Assembly: GCF_000426865.1 (NCBI RefSeq)
Contig: NZ_AUGE01000032.1
Coordinates: forward strand, 1-36,258
DNA length: 36,258 bases
Direction of reading: 5' to 3'
Source: Citrifermentans bremense R1
GTDB lineage: Bacteria > Desulfobacterota > Desulfuromonadia > Geobacterales > Geobacteraceae
Positions 15,128 through 23,621 of the stretch are shown here, piece by piece. Each line of letters opens with the position of its first letter. The first letter of the stretch is position 1. The position numbers were made by a program, and so were the translations under genes. The notes below the pieces were generated by a model, which did no database searches, was not told where the DNA came from, and was given only the letters and a program-made list of their open reading frames with translations.

Positions 15128-17656
15128 TCAGAGCTTCCCTTGAGGCTCCGACTGTACGAGCGGCAAGGGGCTTACCGGCCTCAGGCGCCAGATCTCCTCG
15201 TTGTACTCGGCTATGGTCCGGTCGGTGGAAAACTTGCCGCTGCGCGCGCTGTTGACGATGCTCATCCGGGTCCATGCTTCCCGGTCCAGGTAGGCTGCTG
15301 CCGCGCGTTTTTGCGCCTGCACGTAGCTGCGGAAGTCGGCCGCGACCATCCACGGGTCCCCCGGGTTCGCGATCGCCTGGATGATGGGGTCGAAGAGCCC
15401 CGCCTCGAACATGTTGAAGTGGCCGCTGGTCAGCAATTGCATTACCCGGTTCAGGTCGGGATCGGCTGCGATGATGCCGGCCGGGTTGTAGCTGCGGCGC
15501 TGATGCTCCACCTCTTCGGCAGTCCGGCCGAAGACGAAGAAGTTCTCGTCCCCCACCTCCTCCCGGATCTCGATGTTGGCGCCGTCCAGCGTGCCGATGG
15601 TGATGGCGCCGTTCATCATGAACTTCATGTTTCCGGTCCCGGAGGCTTCTTTGCCGGCAGTTGAGATCTGCTCGGACAGGTCGGTTCCCGGGCAGATCAC
15701 CTCCATGGCGGTCACCCGGTAGTTGGGGAAGAACGCGACCTTGAGCCGGTCGCCGACCAGGGGATCCTCGTTCACGACCTTGGCGACGTTGCCGATCAGC
15801 TTGATGATCAGTTTCGCCATGTGGTACCCCGGCGCCGCCTTGCCGCCGATCAGCACGCAGCGGTTGGTCCATTCCCCGGTGTCGCCGCGCTTGATCCGGT
15901 CGTAGAGATGGATCACGTGCAGCACGTTCAGGAGTTGGCGCTTGTACTCGTGAATCCTTTTTACCTGGACGTCGAAGAGGCTCTCAGGGTTGAAGGGGAC
16001 CCCGCACTGGTCGAGGACGACGGCGGCGAGTCGCTCCTTGTTGGCCTGTTTCACTGCGTGCCATTTACTGCGGAATTCGGGATCGTCAGCCAGGGGTGCC
16101 ACCTGCGAGATCCTTCCCAGGTCGGCGATGAACCCCTCCCCTATCCTGCCGGCGATGAGCGAGGCGAGCCCGGGGTTGCACTTGACCAGCCAGCGCCGCG
16201 GGGTGACGCCGTTGGTCTTGTTGTTGAACTTCTCCGGCCAAAGCTCGTAGAAATCCCTGAAAAGCCCTTGCACCAATAGTTGCGAGTGGAGCGCAGCGAC
16301 GCCGTTCACCGAGAAGCTCCCCACGATGGCAAGGTAGGCCATGCGCACCTGAGGCACCGGCCCCTCCTCGATGATGGACATGTTGCGCAGCCGTTCATTG
16401 TCGCCGGGCCAGCGGCTGGAGACCTCGGCGAGAAAGCGCGCGTTTATCTCCAGGATGATCTCCATAAGGCGCGGCAAAAGCTGCCGGAAAAGCGGCACCG
16501 GCCATTTCTCCAGCGCCTCGGGGAGCAGGGTGTGATTGGTGTAGGCCATGGTACGGGTGGTGATCGACCACGCCTCGTCCCATCCCATCCCCTTTTCGTC
16601 CATGAGTAGCCGCATCAGCTCCGGGACGGCGCAGCTTGGGTGGGTGTCGTTCAGTTGGAACACGTTCCTCTCGGCGAAGTGGCCGAACACCTCTCCCTGC
16701 CGGTGCTTCCAGCGGGCAAGGACGTCCTGCAGGCTCGCCGAGGCGAGGAAGTACTGCTGCCTGAGCCTCAGCTCCTTGCCGTTCTCGCTGGCGTCGTTAG
16801 GGTAGAGCACCATGGTGATGTTCTCCGCCTCGTTCTTCATCGCCACCGATTCGGTATAGCTCCCGGCGTTGAACTCTTCGAGGTCGAAGGCGTCGGTGGC
16901 GGCGGACTTCCAGAGCCTGAGCGTGTTGACGATGCCGTTTTTGTACCCCGGGATGGGTAGATCGTAGGGAACGGCGAGGATATCGTGGGTGTCGAGCCAA
17001 CGGTAGGTGAGGCTCCCGTCGTCGGTGCGGCTGCACTCGGTCCTCCCGCCGAAGCGGATGCGCTGGGTGTACTCCGGGCGCTCCATTTCCCAGGGGTTGC
17101 CGTCGCGCAGCCAGTGGTCCGGCTCCTCGACCTGCCTGCCGTTTTCGATGCGCTGGCGGAACATGCCGTACTCGTAACGGATGCCATACCCCATCACCGG
17201 GAGCTGCAAGGTGGCGCAGCTGTCGAGGAAACAGGCGGCGAGCCTTCCGAGGCCGCCGTTGCCAAGCCCCGCATCGATCTCCTCCTCCGCTACCTGCTCC
17301 AGGCGAATACCAAGTTGCTCCATCGCCCTGTGGGCGGCGTCGTCGAGCCCCAGGTTCAGCATGGCGTTTCCCAGCGCCCGCCCCATGAGGAATTCGAGCG
17401 AGAGGTAGTAGCCGGTCTTGGTGTCGGCATCGATGTAGGCGTAACGGGTGTTGTTCCAGCGCTCGATCAGGCGCTCCCGGACCGTGAAGGCGAGGGCCTG
17501 GTAGTTGTAGCGGATGTTGCGGCAATTCCTGTCGCGTCCCAAGTGATGAAAGTAATGGTGGGTGAAATCGTTCACCAGGCTCTTCGCGTCCATCGGCAGA
17601 GGAGGCAGGTCTTCAAGTCCGGGGGCGCAGAGGATGTCAGTTTCGGTATTCGCCAT
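15128..17656 (-). CDS. glgP: Glycogen/maltodextrin phosphorylase
   Basis: This 842-residue GT35 enzyme has the usual bacterial GlgP length. It releases glucose 1-phosphate from alpha-1,4-glucans using pyridoxal phosphate. Clear signatures are EEIDAGLGNGGLGRLAACFLDS, GYGIRYEYGMF, NDTHPSCAVPELMR, TNHTLLPEALE, NNKTNGVTPRRWL and the PLP site EASGTGNMKFMMNGA with Lys678. The ATG at 17656 follows AAGGAG. The N-terminal 30 residues are variable. It lies 105 bp after the antiporter gene on the same strand and may be cotranscribed or have its own promoter. The gap holds a palindrome (17691-17707). Confidence 0.97.
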   Translation of the reverse strand: MANTETDILCAPGLEDLPPLPMDAKSLVNDFTHHYFHHLGRDRNCRNIRYNYQALAFTVRERLIERWNNTRYAYIDADTKTGYYLSLEFLMGRALGNAMLNLGLDDAAHRAMEQLGIRLEQVAEEEIDAGLGNGGLGRLAACFLDSCATLQLPVMGYGIRYEYGMFRQRIENGRQVEEPDHWLRDGNPWEMERPEYTQRIRFGGRTECSRTDDGSLTYRWLDTHDILAVPYDLPIPGYKNGIVNTLRLWKSAATDAFDLEEFNAGSYTESVAMKNEAENITMVLYPNDASENGKELRLRQQYFLASASLQDVLARWKHRQGEVFGHFAERNVFQLNDTHPSCAVPELMRLLMDEKGMGWDEAWSITTRTMAYTNHTLLPEALEKWPVPLFRQLLPRLMEIILEINARFLAEVSSRWPGDNERLRNMSIIEEGPVPQVRMAYLAIVGSFSVNGVAALHSQLLVQGLFRDFYELWPEKFNNKTNGVTPRRWLVKCNPGLASLIAGRIGEGFIADLGRISQVAPLADDPEFRSKWHAVKQANKERLAAVVLDQCGVPFNPESLFDVQVKRIHEYKRQLLNVLHVIHLYDRIKRGDTGEWTNRCVLIGGKAAPGYHMAKLIIKLIGNVAKVVNEDPLVGDRLKVAFFPNYRVTAMEVICPGTDLSEQISTAGKEASGTGNMKFMMNGAITIGTLDGANIEIREEVGDENFFVFGRTAEEVEHQRRSYNPAGIIAADPDLNRVMQLLTSGHFNMFEAGLFDPIIQAIANPGDPWMVAADFRSYVQAQKRAAAAYLDREAWTRMSIVNSARSGKFSTDRTIAEYNEEIWRLRPVSPLPLVQSEPQGKL

Positions 17657-17690
17657 CGGTCATGCTCCTTATGCTGGAATTTGGTAACTG

Positions 17691-17707
17691 GAATCCGTTC
17701 CGGATTC
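17691..17707. promoter_or_regulatory. 17-bp palindrome upstream of glgP
   Basis: GAATCCG, TTC, CGGATTC. The arms are perfect. It lies 35-51 bp upstream of the glgP start codon, a possible repressor site or leader hairpin. Confidence 0.4.
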
Positions 17708-17761
17708 GGCAACCGCTACAGTGTACCTACTATTCGGTTCGAGGCGACGGTAACTGTAACC

Positions 17762-19762
17762 TCAGGGTTCGCCGGCCGCGGCTCTCGCCGGCTCGAAGAG
17801 CTTTGCCGCCGCCCGCATCTGCTCAGGCGTGCCGAGAACGAGCGCGATGTCGTTCTCGCTGAACTGCCAGACCGGGTCGGGGTTGGGGGTGATGTCGGAG
17901 CCGCGCTTCACCGCAACGAGCGTAACCCCCGATTGCGTGCGCAAAAGCCCCTCCCTCAAAGACTCGCCTTCGACCGGCGACCCTTTCTGCACCCGGAAGC
18001 TCCCCACCTCGGCGCCAGATAAAAACCCGGTGATGCCGACGGCATGGCTATGCCTTTTGCTAGCCGTGCGCAACATCTCGTAGCCGTCCCGCCGCACGTC
18101 GGCTATGCATTCCTCCACCACGTCCTGCGGGATCAAAAAGCGCTTCAGCACCCTGGAGAGAATCTCCACCGAGGTCTCGAACTCCTCCGGTATCACCTCG
18201 TTTGCCCCCAGCATGAAGAGGGGCTCCATCTCCAGGAGGTAGCGGGTACGCACGATCACATGGATCGACGGGTTCATCTTCCTCGCCAGGGAGACGAGAC
18301 GCCTGCTGGCGGCTGCGTCGGAGATGGCGACCACGACGATGCGTGCCTGCTCGATACCTGCGTGGGTGAGGATCTCGGGTTTGGAGGCGTCGCCGAAAAT
18401 GATCTGTTCCCCCATGCGGGTCTGGCTGCGGACCGTGAAGGGGTTGGTGTCGATGGCGACGTGCGGGATCTCCAGGTTCTTGAGCACCCGGGCCAGATTC
18501 TTCCCATTCACGCCGAACCCGACGATGATGATGTGGTCGTCAAGGGTAGCCTTCTCTCCGTTTTGCGCGAGGGAGCTCCTCCCCCGGGTCCATTCGTGCG
18601 GCAGCAGCTTGGTGAGGTAATCGGCGACCGGGCTGGAGACCTTCATGCAGAGGGGGGTGAGCGCCATGGTAGCGATGGACGCGGCCAAAAAGAGCTGATA
18701 GGTCTCAGGGGTGAGGAGCCCGTGCGAAAGGCCGCTTCTGGAGAGGACGAAGGAAAACTCGCCGATCTGGGCCAGGGAGAGCGCAGCGATAATGGCGATG
18801 CGCATGGGGAGCCCGAGTACGAACACCACAGCGGCAGAAAGGACCGCCTTGATCAGGATGATGGCTAGCACCATCCCGATGAGCAAAAACGGGAACTTGA
18901 GCAGGATGGCGGGCTTGAGCAGCATCCCCACCGAGATAAAAAAGAGGCTCATGAACGCTTCGCGAAAGGGCATGATGTCGCTTAAGGCCTGGTGGCTGTA
19001 CTCCGACTCGGAGATGGCAAGGCCGGCGATGAAGGCGCCTAGGGCAAGCGAAAGCCCCGCCTGGGAGGTAAGCCAAGCGGTTCCCATGCCGATGAAGATG
19101 ATGCTGAGCACGAACAATTCGCGGCTTCTGGTCTTCACCACCTGCTCGAAGATCCACGGGATGACGAACCTGGCCCCGAAATGGGCTCCGACCACGACGG
19201 CGACGGCCTTGGCGGAGACGATCGCTATGTCGGCCAGTCCGCTGCCGCCGCCGGCAAGAAACGGGGTGAAGAGCATGAGCGGCACGATGCAGAGGTCCTG
19301 GAAGATGAGGATGCCGAGCGCGGTCTTTCCCTGCGGCGTATCCGTCTCGCCTGCGTCCATCATCAGCTTCAGCAAAATGGCGGTAGAGGAGAGGGCCACC
19401 AGGAAGCCGAAAAAGATCCCCTGAGACATGGGAAAGCCGTAAAGGGTGCCGATGACCGCCACCACCGCTATGGTGAGCGCAAGTTGCAGCCCGCCGCCCA
19501 AAAGCACCATGTGCCGGATGCGCATCAGCTCCTTCAAGGAAAATTCGATGCCGATGGTGAAAAGAAGGAGCACCACGCCGATCTCCGCCATCTGCTCGAC
19601 CTGGTGGGCGTTTTTGATGAAGCGCAGGGCGTGGGGGCCGGCCACGACCCCGGTGATGAGAAAACCTATGATGGAGGGGAGGTTGAAACGGCGCAACAGC
19701 ACCACGGTTAAAAGCGCCAACCCGAAAAGAACCACTATGTCCCTTAATGCTACGAATTCCAT
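17762..19762 (-). CDS. CPA2-type monovalent cation:proton antiporter with RCK (TrkA-N/TrkA-C) domains
   Basis: This 666-residue protein has a 12-13 segment Na+/H+ exchanger domain (about 1-380), an RCK domain (from about 405) and a TrkA-C domain (about 580-665). The RCK domain has the NAD-binding motif IIIVGFGVNGKNLARVL and the later segment EQARIVVVAISDA. The layout is that of KefB/KefC and YbaL-like potassium/proton antiporters. Such proteins move K+ or Na+ against H+ across the inner membrane with nucleotide control through the RCK unit. TrkA-C is not part of classical KefB, so this is better called a KefB-like protein. The ATG at 19762 follows GCGAGGTGGC. It is downstream of the P-type ATPase, after a purine-rich spacer. 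Confidence 0.92.
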   Translation of the reverse strand: MEFVALRDIVVLFGLALLTVVLLRRFNLPSIIGFLITGVVAGPHALRFIKNAHQVEQMAEIGVVLLLFTIGIEFSLKELMRIRHMVLLGGGLQLALTIAVVAVIGTLYGFPMSQGIFFGFLVALSSTAILLKLMMDAGETDTPQGKTALGILIFQDLCIVPLMLFTPFLAGGGSGLADIAIVSAKAVAVVVGAHFGARFVIPWIFEQVVKTRSRELFVLSIIFIGMGTAWLTSQAGLSLALGAFIAGLAISESEYSHQALSDIMPFREAFMSLFFISVGMLLKPAILLKFPFLLIGMVLAIILIKAVLSAAVVFVLGLPMRIAIIAALSLAQIGEFSFVLSRSGLSHGLLTPETYQLFLAASIATMALTPLCMKVSSPVADYLTKLLPHEWTRGRSSLAQNGEKATLDDHIIIVGFGVNGKNLARVLKNLEIPHVAIDTNPFTVRSQTRMGEQIIFGDASKPEILTHAGIEQARIVVVAISDAAASRRLVSLARKMNPSIHVIVRTRYLLEMEPLFMLGANEVIPEEFETSVEILSRVLKRFLIPQDVVEECIADVRRDGYEMLRTASKRHSHAVGITGFLSGAEVGSFRVQKGSPVEGESLREGLLRTQSGVTLVAVKRGSDITPNPDPVWQFSENDIALVLGTPEQMRAAAKLFEPARAAAGEP

Positions 19763-19797
19763 GCCACCTCGCTCCAGAATGACTTGCTTTGTGAACT

Positions 19798-19906
19798 TTA
19801 GCTTTATCTCTATCTGTCTTTCCTAAATCCGCCTTTCCTCAATCTCAATCTCAATCTGATCTCAGTCTTAATCTCAACCTTTATCTGCCTTTCCTTTATC
19901 TGCTTT
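19798..19906. repeat. Pyrimidine-rich low-complexity tract (purine-rich in mRNA)
   Basis: The + strand is made of repeated AATCTC, TTTATCTGC and CTTTCCT words, e.g. CAATCTCAATCTCAATCTG. The leftward mRNA between the ATPase and antiporter genes therefore reads GAGATT repeats with AGGAAAG motifs occurring three times. No gene or terminator is present in it. Confidence 0.75.
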
Positions 19907-22600
19907 TCAGATTTTCCCAAACGCCCCGCGCCGCTCAAGCCATTTGCACAGCTCCAGCACCGGGAAGATGGTCCCGGCGGCTAGGGCGATAATGAGCCAT
20001 TCCCGTCCAGTCAGCGCGAAGGTCCCGAAGGGGCGCTGCAGCGCGGGGAGGTAGACCACTACCAGCAAAAGGGCCAGTTCCCAGAGGACGGCCAAGTTAA
20101 GCCAGCGGTTGGCGAAAGGGCTTCTCAACACCGAGTAGCGGTCGGAGCGGAAGTTGTACGCCTTGAAAAACTGGATCAGGACCAGCGAGACAAAGGTCAT
20201 GGTCATCGCCTCGCGGTCGCTGCACCCCGAGGCGCGCGCCCAGGAAAAAAGAAGGAGGTTCACCAGCGTCGACCACGCCCCGCCGGCCAGTATCATCGTC
20301 ACCACCGGCCGGGTGAAGATCCCGCCGGACGAGTCGCGCGGGGGACGCCGCATCAGCTCTTTTTCGGCCGGGTCCACGGCCAGGGCCAAGGCGGGAAGTC
20401 CGTCGGTGGCGAGGTTCACGTAGAGTATCTGCACCGCGCTTAGCGGCAAGGGGAGTCCCAGGAGCATCGCCCCGGCCATGAGGCCTATTTCGCCGGCATT
20501 GGAGGAGAGGAGATACATAAGGTATTTCTTGATGTTGTCGTAGATCCCCCTCCCCTCTTCCACCGCGGCCACGATGGAGGCGAAGTTGTCGTCGGTGAGA
20601 ATCATGGCGGCGGCCTCCTTGCTGACCGCTGTCCCCGTGATCCCCATGGCGATGCCGATATCCGCCTTTTTGAGCGCCGGGGCGTCGTTGACGCCGTCAC
20701 CGGTCATGGCGACCACGTGCCCTTTTTTCTGCAGCGCGCCGACCACCCGCAGCTTGTGGGCAGGGGCCACCCGGGCGTAGACCTGGATCGACTCCACTTC
20801 CTTGTCGAACCGCTCCTCGTCCATGGCCTCGAGCTCTGCGCCGGTGATGGCACGCCCTTTAGTGAGAAGGCCCAACTCGCGCGCCACGGCCGCGGCGGTG
20901 ACCGGGTGGTCTCCGGTGATCATGACCGGCCTGATCCCGGCCTCGCCGCAGGTGTGTATGGCTTCGGCCGCTTCGGGCCTCGGGGGGTCGATCATCCCCA
21001 CGAGGCCCAAGAGGGTCATCCCGGTTTCCGCCCCGTTCCTGTCCGTAGCATTTTTGCGAGCCACAGCCAGCACCCTGAGCGCGGACTCGGCCATGGCGCG
21101 GGAGACCTCGCCTATCCGCTCCCTGGCAGCCGGGTCCAGGGGGCGCTCCCCTTCAGCGTAAAGTTCGAAGCCGCAAGAAGAGAGGATCACTTCAGGTGCC
21201 CCTTTGGCGTAGGCGACGATAGATTCCCCGTCCCGGTGCAGCGTGGTCATCCGCTTACTCTCCGAGGTAAAGGGGATCTCGTCCACCCGCGGGTAGCGCG
21301 CCTCCAGGTCCGCCTTCGCCAGCCCCGCCTTGGCGGCGGCCACCACCAGCGCCCCTTCGGTGGCATCTCCCTTCACGATGAAACGCCCACCTCCCTCTTC
21401 CTGCTCGATACGGGCGTCGCAAGCGAGCGCCGCCCCCTGCAAAAGGAGCCTCAGAGCAGGGCTCGGCTCGATGGCCGCCCCGTTTCGGGTCACCTCCCCT
21501 TGCGGCTGGTAACCCGCGCCGGAAAAGTCGAAGAATTCCCCTGCGGCGAAACAGCTGCGCACGGTCATTTCGTCGCGGGTCAAGGTCCCAGTCTTGTCCG
21601 AGCAAATGACCGTGGTGCTCCCCAGGGTTTCGACCGCGGCGAGGCGCCGCATCAGCGCGTGGCGCTTCACCATGCGCTGCACGCCGAGGGCAAGCGATAT
21701 GGTGACCACGGCGGGAAGCGCCTCCGGAACCACGGCGACACCCAAGGCAATGCCGAAGATCAGCATCCCAACGAAGGGCTCGCCGCGCAAAAGCCCTGCG
21801 GCCACGATCACCGCCACCCCTGCCAGGGCAGCCTTGGCAAGGAGCTTTCCGACCCGGTCCAGGTTCTCCTGCAAGGGGGTCCGCCCCGACTCTATCCCCG
21901 CGATCATCCCGGCGATCTTGCCGAACTCGGTCTCCATGCCGGTGGCGACCACGACACCGCTGCCGCGGCCGTAGCTTGCCGCCGTCCCGGCGTAGGCCAT
22001 GTTGCTCCGCTCGCCCAAGGAAAGCGCCGGGTCCCCGAGCACTGCCTGATTCTTCTCCACCGCCACCGATTCGCCGGTAAGAGCGGATTCCTCGAGCTTC
22101 AGGTTGTAGGCGTCCACCAGCCGCAGGTCGGCGGGAACCCGGTCTCCGGCGCGCAGAAGCACCAGGTCCCCCGGGACCAACTCGCGTGCCGGCACCCGTT
22201 GTTCTTTGCCGTCGCGAAGCACGGCCGCTTCCGGAGCGGCCATCTCGCGTAGCGCCTCGATGGCCTTTTCCGCCCGGTACTCCTGGATAAAGCCGAGGAG
22301 TGCGGCGAAGAGAACGATCACCGCAATGGCCGCCGCCTCGACCGCGTGGCCTAAGAAAGCGGAGAGCCCGGCGGAAACCAGCAGAATCACGATGAGCACG
22401 TTCTTGAACTGCTGCAAAAAGACGGACCAGGGGGAGATGCGGCGCGCCGCCACGAGTTCGTTCGGACCATGCTTGGCAAGCCTGTAGCGGGCCTCCTCGA
22501 AGGAAAGCCCCCGGGGGGTCGACCCCACCGCCGCCATGGCTGCCTCGACCTCAAGGACATGCCAGGCTTGCTGCCGCTCGGTCTTATCGGGTGCGCTCAT
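19907..22600 (-). CDS. P2-type cation-transporting ATPase (Ca2+ ATPase/PacL-like)
   Basis: This 897-residue P-type ATPase has an N-terminal cation ATPase domain, 10 predicted membrane segments, TGES (actuator domain), the phosphorylation site CSDKTGTLT with Asp335, and the hinge MTGDGVNDAPALKKADIG. In helix M4 it has PEALP where calcium pumps have PEGLP. M5 has SNAGE and M6 NLATDGLPALAL, matching the SERCA/PacL ion site residues Asn/Glu and Asn/Thr/Asp. This favours Ca2+ or a related divalent cation, but Na+ or K+ transport cannot be excluded. The start is the ATG at 22600 (MSAPDKTE), which has AAGGTGG upstream; a GTG at 22609 is in frame. It follows the DUF3124 gene by 13 bp. Confidence 0.92.
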   Translation of the reverse strand: MSAPDKTERQQAWHVLEVEAAMAAVGSTPRGLSFEEARYRLAKHGPNELVAARRISPWSVFLQQFKNVLIVILLVSAGLSAFLGHAVEAAAIAVIVLFAALLGFIQEYRAEKAIEALREMAAPEAAVLRDGKEQRVPARELVPGDLVLLRAGDRVPADLRLVDAYNLKLEESALTGESVAVEKNQAVLGDPALSLGERSNMAYAGTAASYGRGSGVVVATGMETEFGKIAGMIAGIESGRTPLQENLDRVGKLLAKAALAGVAVIVAAGLLRGEPFVGMLIFGIALGVAVVPEALPAVVTISLALGVQRMVKRHALMRRLAAVETLGSTTVICSDKTGTLTRDEMTVRSCFAAGEFFDFSGAGYQPQGEVTRNGAAIEPSPALRLLLQGAALACDARIEQEEGGGRFIVKGDATEGALVVAAAKAGLAKADLEARYPRVDEIPFTSESKRMTTLHRDGESIVAYAKGAPEVILSSCGFELYAEGERPLDPAARERIGEVSRAMAESALRVLAVARKNATDRNGAETGMTLLGLVGMIDPPRPEAAEAIHTCGEAGIRPVMITGDHPVTAAAVARELGLLTKGRAITGAELEAMDEERFDKEVESIQVYARVAPAHKLRVVGALQKKGHVVAMTGDGVNDAPALKKADIGIAMGITGTAVSKEAAAMILTDDNFASIVAAVEEGRGIYDNIKKYLMYLLSSNAGEIGLMAGAMLLGLPLPLSAVQILYVNLATDGLPALALAVDPAEKELMRRPPRDSSGGIFTRPVVTMILAGGAWSTLVNLLLFSWARASGCSDREAMTMTFVSLVLIQFFKAYNFRSDRYSVLRSPFANRWLNLAVLWELALLLVVVYLPALQRPFGTFALTGREWLIIALAAGTIFPVLELCKWLERRGAFGKI

Positions 22601-22613
22601 GGGGTCCACCTTC

Positions 22614-23111
22614 TTACCTGTTGCCTTCGCGAATCTCCTGCCCCGGGCTTACGAAGGAGATCCCCTGGCCGGAGGTGGCGCCGATCATGACGCACTCGAT
22701 GACCGGCGCGTTGATGACGCGGTCGGCCTGCCACCTGACGATGAAGTTGGCGCCGAAGCCGCCGGCCTCGTCCTTTTCCTCCAAGTGAACGTAGCGCGTT
22801 GCCAGCGGCCCCAGGAGGACGGGCTTGTCCAGGTAGCGCCGGATCAGCCTGCCGTTGGTGTCGTAGTAGTCGATGGAGGTGATACGCAGGGAGGCGGTTG
22901 GGTCGGTGTTGCGGATACCCAGCGTCGCCGCCAGTTGGAAGGGAAGGCTGCGCGGACCGCTGAAGACGTTGGAGTAGACCGGGACGTAGACGCTCTGCCC
23001 ACGTGAAAGTCTGACTTCACCTGAGGCGGCTAACGCGGAGACAGTCAGTGACAGGCAAAGGAAAAGGACAAGCGGGAGCCAGTGACGAAAATTTCGACCT
23101 AGATAAGGCAT
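22614..23111 (-). CDS. Exported DUF3124 protein
   Basis: This 165-residue protein has a signal peptide (RHWLPLVLFLCLSLTVSALA, cleavage after ALAA). The mature part contains GQSVYVPVYSNVFSG, TLGIRNTDPTASLRITSIDYYDTNG, LLGPLATRYVHLEEKDEAGGFGANFIVRW and IECVMIG, characteristic of DUF3124. The function is unknown. GGAG lies 10 nt before the ATG. It starts a leftward operon with the P-type ATPase 13 bp downstream, suggesting a periplasmic accessory role in ion handling; that is an inference from position. Confidence 0.85.
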   Translation of the reverse strand: MPYLGRNFRHWLPLVLFLCLSLTVSALAASGEVRLSRGQSVYVPVYSNVFSGPRSLPFQLAATLGIRNTDPTASLRITSIDYYDTNGRLIRRYLDKPVLLGPLATRYVHLEEKDEAGGFGANFIVRWQADRVINAPVIECVMIGATSGQGISFVSPGQEIREGNR

Positions 23112-23621
23112 GAAGATTCTCCAGAGTTAGATACTTGAGGAACTGACTGAGTGCGAAGCGGAAGATCTAAGGCAACGCGGATTACGGACTGCAATTCGTT
23201 TTTGCAAGGAAGTCATTAACCTGGCTGTGTTGCTGACGGTGTCTTGGAAGGAAAAAGATAACACAAAATCGGGAAGGATGACGGAAAGAAACAGTAAAAT
23301 TATGAGAATCATCATGTCGTGCTGCTGCAGCCAGGAGCGTGATGGAAGCTTGGACGGGCCACCGGATCACTGAGGTCATGGGAAAAACGGGACAGACACG
23401 TAGAAAAGAGACTTTAGAAAAGCTTTGGCTTTCCTCCGAGACCTCTGTGTCCCACCGTGTACTCTGTGTTCCGGGTTTTAGCGCAAAAGGAATTTCCCTT
23501 GACAATTTTGCCCCCCACGAAAGATATTGAACCTTTGCGAAATCCGGCCCGGTGGTAAGGTGGGCAGGCCACGACGCCAGGGGTAGAACCGCGGCGCACT
23601 CGGCAGATAAAGGTGACGACT
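23112..23621. other. Divergent intergenic region before the NtrC-type regulator
   Basis: About 500 bp without a supported gene. Short open frames on both strands lack ribosome sites and family features. The minus-strand promoter of the DUF3124 gene was not resolved. The rightward leader from about 23535 to 23621 is GC-rich (CCGGCCCGGTGG...) and could fold, but no known riboswitch was recognised. Confidence 0.5.
23499..23528 (+). promoter_or_regulatory. Sigma-70-like promoter of the regulator-kinase-hemerythrin operon
   Basis: TTGACA (23499-23504), 18 bp, GATATT (23523-23528). The predicted transcription start is near 23535, about 85 nt before the start codon. Confidence 0.5.

Noticed and set aside
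20717-22252. 511-codon rightward frame opposite the P-type ATPase
   Set aside because: Antisense shadow of a highly conserved gene; no start site or domain support.
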